From: Rhodospirillales bacterium
GTDB taxonomy: Bacteria; Pseudomonadota; Alphaproteobacteria; Acetobacterales; Acetobacteraceae
Direction of reading: 5' to 3'
NCBI GenBank assembly: GCA_018971455.1
Contig: JAGXAV010000046.1
Span: forward strand, 1 to 9,505
DNA length: 9,505 nt
In this document: positions 6,077-9,505 of the stretch, piece by piece
How the letters are laid out: every line of letters starts with the position of its first letter
How positions within the stretch are numbered: the stretch's first letter is position 1
Translations under genes and position numbers: made by a program
The notes under the pieces: model-generated
What the model was told of the DNA's origin: nothing
Database searches by the model: none
Seen by the model: the letters and a program-made list of their open reading frames with translations, nothing else

Positions 6077-7294
6077 TCAGGCTTCGCGCAGCAGAATGGC
6101 CGGATCGTCCCGGTAGCGGGCCAGAATATCCTGCGCGACGTCGCCGATGGCGAGGTCTTCGATGCCGTCTTCAAGGGCCGCGACGATGGCGCGCGCCAGA
6201 GCAATGGCACCGAGCTTCGGCGGCGGCACATGCTCGTGCCAGACATCGTCGAGCGGGCCGACCAGGGCATTGACGACGCGCAGCGGGCGCAACTCGCGCC
6301 GCAGGCTGTGGGCCAGCGAAAGACCCGCGGCCTGGGCCGCGGCGAACGCCGCGAAGCCCGGGGCGGGCGCGAGGGCCGCGACGGAGAGGATGTTCACCCA
6401 GGCGCAGGGCGCGAAGGCGGCCTCACCGGCCAGGCTGCGCATCGCCGGACCGAAGCTTTGCGCAAGGCGCATCGGGCCGAAGAACGCCGCCTCCATCTCC
6501 TCGCGGGAAAAGATCGTGTCCTGGCGATCGAGTATGTCGCCGGGGCGCTGGTGCCAAGTGGTGTTTACCAGAATGTCTACCCGCCCGCCGATCGAGGCCG
6601 CGGCGCGGTGGACCGCTTCGGCGTCGCTGGCATCAAGCGGCACACGGGCGATGCGCGGATCATCGAGCGCGGCGAAATCGGGCAATGGGCGCCAATCTTC
6701 GGCAATTCCCACGAACACGCTCGCCGCGCCGGCATCGAGGAAGGCGCGCGTGAGTGCGGCGGCGAAGGGCGCGCGGCCATCGGTGATCAGCACCCGCCTT
6801 TGCGCAGGAGCGCAGCCCAGTTCACGCAGGACGGGATCGTCGTTCATCGCGGCAGTACCCTCCTCCGGCAACGCCAGAATGACGCCCTGGCCGGCCTTGT
6901 CGAGCCGCAGGGCGAGGCGCGCGCGCCCCTCCGCGGCAAGCGCGCCATGCAGAAAAGCCACCACGGTCGGCCCGGCATCCATCCGCACGAGGCCCGTGCG
7001 CCAGGGCATCAACCGGCGGAAATAGGGATCGGCGCTGATGCGCACGGTGGTCGCCGCCAGCACCGTGCCGCCGCGCGCCACCTCGCCCCAGCGCAGAGCG
7101 TCGCCCAGGCAGAAGGCGCAGATTTCGCGTGGCGGATACTGCACTTTTCCGCAGCTCTCGCAGCGCTGCAGGGCGAACCTTCCGGCCGCTGCGGCGGCTG
7201 CGAGGCCGAGCGCTGCCCGGCTGCGCGGCACCGGCGGCAGCAGGGCGGGTGGGGTCGGCGCAAGCGGATTGCGTTTCGGGCGGGTCGTGCTCAT
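6077..7294 (-). CDS. DUF35 zinc-ribbon/OB-fold protein fused to a catalytically degenerate SDR domain
   Basis: 405-residue two-domain protein. Residues about 36-145 are a DUF35 unit: a rubredoxin-like zinc ribbon with C45xxC48 and C59xxC62, then an OB-fold (WGEVARGGTVLAATTV onward). DUF35 proteins are partners of thiolase-type enzymes. Residues about 165-400 follow the SDR strand/helix order: RRVLITDGRAPFAAALTRAF (166-185), VDILVNTT (239-246), WVNILSVAALAPAPGFAAFA (299-318) and RVVNALVGPLDD (339-350). But TGxxxGxG has become TDGRAPFA, NNAG has become NTT, and YxxxK has become F317AAAQ321; only S304 remains. A normal SDR reaction is therefore unlikely, so the domain is probably structural or regulatory. 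ATG 7294 overlaps the thiolase TGA by four bases (ATGA), which makes it the likely start over the upstream in-frame ATG 7324. Likely role: obligate subunit of the thiolase, perhaps tethering or activating the intact SDR encoded two genes downstream. Confidence 0.85.
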   Translation of the reverse strand: MSTTRPKRNPLAPTPPALLPPVPRSRAALGLAAAAAAGRFALQRCESCGKVQYPPREICAFCLGDALRWGEVARGGTVLAATTVRISADPYFRRLMPWRTGLVRMDAGPTVVAFLHGALAAEGRARLALRLDKAGQGVILALPEEGTAAMNDDPVLRELGCAPAQRRVLITDGRAPFAAALTRAFLDAGAASVFVGIAEDWRPLPDFAALDDPRIARVPLDASDAEAVHRAAASIGGRVDILVNTTWHQRPGDILDRQDTIFSREEMEAAFFGPMRLAQSFGPAMRSLAGEAAFAPCAWVNILSVAALAPAPGFAAFAAAQAAGLSLAHSLRRELRPLRVVNALVGPLDDVWHEHVPPPKLGAIALARAIVAALEDGIEDLAIGDVAQDILARYRDDPAILLREA

Positions 7295-8457
7295 GCCCGC
7301 CCCAATATCGCCGCACCCGTGCACAGGCCGCGATCGTAATTGATCATGCCGAAACCGGAGATGAGTGCGGTCGCGGCGTCCTTCACCTGCCCGCCGAGGG
7401 CCTGGCCGGTGAGTTGGCGGAGTGCCTCGACCAGGCCGAGATAGCCGCCCGCCGCCCCTGCCTGGCCCACCGAGAGTTGGCCGCCGGAGGTGTTGTGCGG
7501 AAAATCTCCGGTGACCGTGAAATCATGGCCGCGCACGAAATCCGGCGCCTCGCCCTTGGCGCAGAAGCCGAGATCCTCGAGCTGCATCATGATGATCACC
7601 GGGTAGTCATCGTAGCTCTCGAAGATGTCGATGCCGTCCGGGGTGGTGCCGGCCATGGCGTACAGCTCGTCACGGTCCATCGCCCAGCCGCCGCGCTGCT
7701 GGATCGGATCCTCGGGGAAGGCGTTGTGGCGCTCGATCGTGGCGCGAATCTGCGCGTAGGCGAGGCCCTGGGCGCGCGCCGCCTCCTCGCGCATCACCAG
7801 GAACGCCTCCGCGCCGGCACAGGGCATGACGCAATCGAACAGCGCGACGGGATCGGCGATCGGGCGGGCCGCGAGATACTGCGCCATGGTGAGCGGGCGC
7901 TTCATCAACGCGTGCGGCACGGCCAGCGCGTTCTGCCGTTGGGCGATGCACAGCCGGCCGAAATCCTCGCGTGTCGCGCCATGCTTGCGCATGTAGGCAT
8001 CGGTCAGCAGGGCGAAGCTGCCATTCGGCCCGGCCGCGGCGTACGGGTAGGTTGCGTCGGTGGCGAAACGGCTGAAGCCGGTGAGCTGGCGGCGGAAGGA
8101 ATCGGGAGGGTTGGTGTCGCCGGCGACGCAGGCGACGAGGTCGGCATCACCGGCCTGCACCGCGCGGGCCGCCCGGCGAAGGGCCACCACGCCGCAGGCG
8201 CCGCCCATCGGAATATGATCGAGCCAGCGCGGCGACAGGCCGAAATGCTGGGTGAGGCCGACGGCCGTGTCGGCGCCGAGGGAAAAGCTCGACACGCAGA
8301 GGCCATCAACGTCCGATGGACGGGCGCCGGCGGCGGCGAGCGCCGCGCGCAGGGCACGGCCGATCCACCAATGGGCGTCGTGGATGGAGTAGCGCTCATA
8401 GGCGATGGTGGTCGGGGCCGCGACGACGACGCCCTCATACCCCGCGCGACGGCTCAC
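7291..8457 (-). CDS. Thiolase-superfamily enzyme (SCP-x / lipid-transfer type), possible thiolase or aldolase
   Basis: 388-residue protein of normal thiolase length. GGACGV (85-90) gives the likely nucleophile C88; HNTSGGQLSVGQAGAAGG (321-338) matches the NxSGGxxxxGHPxGATG block of SCP-x thiolases; LCTGAAIL (378-385) carries the second Cys, C379. The catalytic His of GHPxG appears replaced by Q332, and the NEAF/HDCF region reads FESYDDYP (279-286) without His. Thiolase homologues lacking this His include the steroid side-chain aldolases (Ltp2 type), which also need a DUF35 partner. The start is GTG 8457, overlapping the ligase stop as GTGA; the frame upstream of it is only the shadow of the ligase gene. 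It overlaps the DUF35-SDR gene by four bases, so the two products are very likely made as a complex. Reaction: cleavage of a C-C bond in a 3-oxo- or 3-hydroxyacyl-CoA (inference). Confidence 0.85.
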   Translation of the reverse strand: MSRRAGYEGVVVAAPTTIAYERYSIHDAHWWIGRALRAALAAAGARPSDVDGLCVSSFSLGADTAVGLTQHFGLSPRWLDHIPMGGACGVVALRRAARAVQAGDADLVACVAGDTNPPDSFRRQLTGFSRFATDATYPYAAAGPNGSFALLTDAYMRKHGATREDFGRLCIAQRQNALAVPHALMKRPLTMAQYLAARPIADPVALFDCVMPCAGAEAFLVMREEAARAQGLAYAQIRATIERHNAFPEDPIQQRGGWAMDRDELYAMAGTTPDGIDIFESYDDYPVIIMMQLEDLGFCAKGEAPDFVRGHDFTVTGDFPHNTSGGQLSVGQAGAAGGYLGLVEALRQLTGQALGGQVKDAATALISGFGMINYDRGLCTGAAILGRA

Positions 8458-9505
8458 GCTGTCCGCCGCTTCAGCGCGCGCGTATCGATGCAGCCCGGGT
8501 CGGCGGCGAGACGCTCGATGAGTTTGCGCATCTCGCCGCGCTGGATCTTGTTGGTGGTGGTCAGGGGCAGCGCGTCGATGAAGCAGACATGGCCCGGCGC
8601 CTTGTAATAGGCAAGGCGCTCCATGCACCAGGCAACCAGTTGCCGCGCCGCCTCGCCGGGCGTGGCGACCGGGCCGGCGAGCACGATGCAGGCGAACACC
8701 TCCTCGCCACGGACATCATCGGCGAGCGCGCCCACCGCGGCGGCGCGCACCAGGGGGTGCTGCTGCAGCACACCCTCGACCTCAAGGGCCGAGATATTCT
8801 CGCCGCTGCGCCGGATCACGTTCTTCTTGCGATCGACGAAGAATAGGCGGCCATCCGCCGCGCAGCGCACCACGTCGCCGGTGTGGAACCAGCCGCACTC
8901 CCAGGCGGCGGCGGTCGCGGCCGCATCTTTCAGATAGGCAGTGAAGAATCCGGCCCGCGGGTCCGGGCCGCTGGCGCGCACCAGAAGCTCGCCCGGTTCG
9001 TCCGTCTCTGCCTCGCGTCCCCCCTCGGCCTCGATGCGCACCTGCACATAATCGCGCGGCGTGCCGATGCAGCTCTCGCCGATCCGGCGCGGCTCGATAT
9101 TGTCCTGAATGGTGGCCGCCGCGCCGGTCTCGGTCATCGCCCATCCCTCGATGAGCGGAAAGCCGAAGCGCGCTTCCGCCGGCGCGTGCAGGCGGCGGTC
9201 GATGCCTGCGCCGAAGCCGAAACGCACGGCGTGCGCCCGCTCTTCCGGCGCCGGCGGGGCGGCCATGAGAATCGCCGGCATCACGCCGAGATAATGGATG
9301 ATGGTGGCCCGCGCCGCGATGACACTGTGCCACCAGCTGCGCGGGTGGAACCGGTCGAGCACGATCAGGCAGCCGCCGGACATCACCATGGCCAGCACCG
9401 AGCAGGCCATGGCGTTCATGTGGAACAGCGGCAACGGCGTCAGCATCCGCTCCGCCCCCGGGCGCAGCGCGCACAGCCCGCCCATTTCCAGGTACCACTG
9501 CCCAC
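8454..9505 (-). CDS. AMP-forming acyl-CoA ligase (5' end beyond window)
   Basis: The C-terminal 349 residues of a class I adenylate-forming enzyme; the frame is open to the right edge, so the N-terminus with the P-loop-like TSGTTG motif is outside. Numbered from the Met at 9485: LPLFHMNAM (18-26), GWAMTETG (114-121), the ATP-binding HTGD (201-204), the hinge region DRKKNVIRRSGENI (218-231) and catalytic K313 in TTNKIQRGE (310-318). The enzyme would make an acyl-CoA from a carboxylic acid, ATP and CoA. LPLFHxNAM recalls the crotonobetaine/carnitine-CoA ligase group, but substrate range cannot be set from this part. Its TGA overlaps the GTG of the thiolase gene by four bases, making it an upstream member of the catabolic operon and probably the step that activates the substrate. 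Confidence 0.9.
   Translation of the reverse strand, partial: GQWYLEMGGLCALRPGAERMLTPLPLFHMNAMACSVLAMVMSGGCLIVLDRFHPRSWWHSVIAARATIIHYLGVMPAILMAAPPAPEERAHAVRFGFGAGIDRRLHAPAEARFGFPLIEGWAMTETGAAATIQDNIEPRRIGESCIGTPRDYVQVRIEAEGGREAETDEPGELLVRASGPDPRAGFFTAYLKDAAATAAAWECGWFHTGDVVRCAADGRLFFVDRKKNVIRRSGENISALEVEGVLQQHPLVRAAAVGALADDVRGEEVFACIVLAGPVATPGEAARQLVAWCMERLAYYKAPGHVCFIDALPLTTTNKIQRGEMRKLIERLAADPGCIDTRALKRRTA

Noticed and set aside
5954..8607. Long plus-strand open frames (461 codons at 5954-7339 and 492 codons at 7129-8607) opposite the catabolic operon
   Set aside because: Both are mirror frames of genes with clear motifs on the minus strand, and their translations show no recognisable domain.
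8458..8628. Longer thiolase start at ATG 8628
   Set aside because: The added residues are the out-of-frame translation of the ligase C-terminus; the GTGA overlap at 8457 is the more plausible start.

Overview
The window is GC-rich throughout with uniform codon use. Its gene types (alphaproteobacterial-style MotA/MotB, GmhA, a GpxxH-free family of CoA-pathway enzymes) suggest a flagellated Gram-negative alphaproteobacterium, perhaps Acetobacteraceae or Rhodospirillales. That taxonomic placement is inference. No transposase, integrase, tRNA, rRNA or CRISPR array is visible, and both edges cut through genes.

Layout. Left block, minus strand: a ferritin-like di-iron protein (822-1667), then a class I SAM-dependent methyltransferase (1-780, C-terminus beyond the left edge). 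A 116-base divergent gap with two GC-rich inverted repeats separates these from a plus-strand block: gmhA (sedoheptulose 7-phosphate isomerase, first step of LPS heptose synthesis), then motB and motA (flagellar stator, in B-then-A order). The plus block ends at a strong 17-bp hairpin (4500-4551), a likely bidirectional terminator.

Right block, minus strand, read from the right edge leftward: acyl-CoA ligase (N-terminus beyond the edge), thiolase-superfamily enzyme, DUF35-SDR fusion, cyclase-family metal hydrolase, classical SDR. Three of the four junctions overlap (GTGA, ATGA, TGATG) and the fourth gap is 28 bases, so this is almost certainly one translationally coupled operon. It looks like a CoA-dependent catabolic module: the ligase activates a carboxylic acid, one or both SDRs oxidise a hydroxyacyl-CoA, the thiolase homologue with its zinc-ribbon/OB partner cleaves a C-C bond, and the cyclase-family hydrolase acts on a product or side intermediate.

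The most notable object is the third gene of that operon. It joins a DUF35 zinc-ribbon/OB domain to an SDR domain whose Rossmann glycine motif and catalytic Tyr/Lys are gone (F317 and Q321 stand where YxxxK is expected). An intact SDR sits two genes downstream. This combination recalls the anaerobic toluene (bbs) pathway, where a thiolase needs a DUF35-type subunit and a dehydrogenase pairs an active with an inactive SDR chain, but here the DUF35 and pseudo-SDR parts are on one polypeptide. The thiolase homologue also lacks the usual His of the GHPxG motif, which leaves open a retro-aldol reaction like that of steroid side-chain aldolases. The true substrate cannot be read from the sequence.
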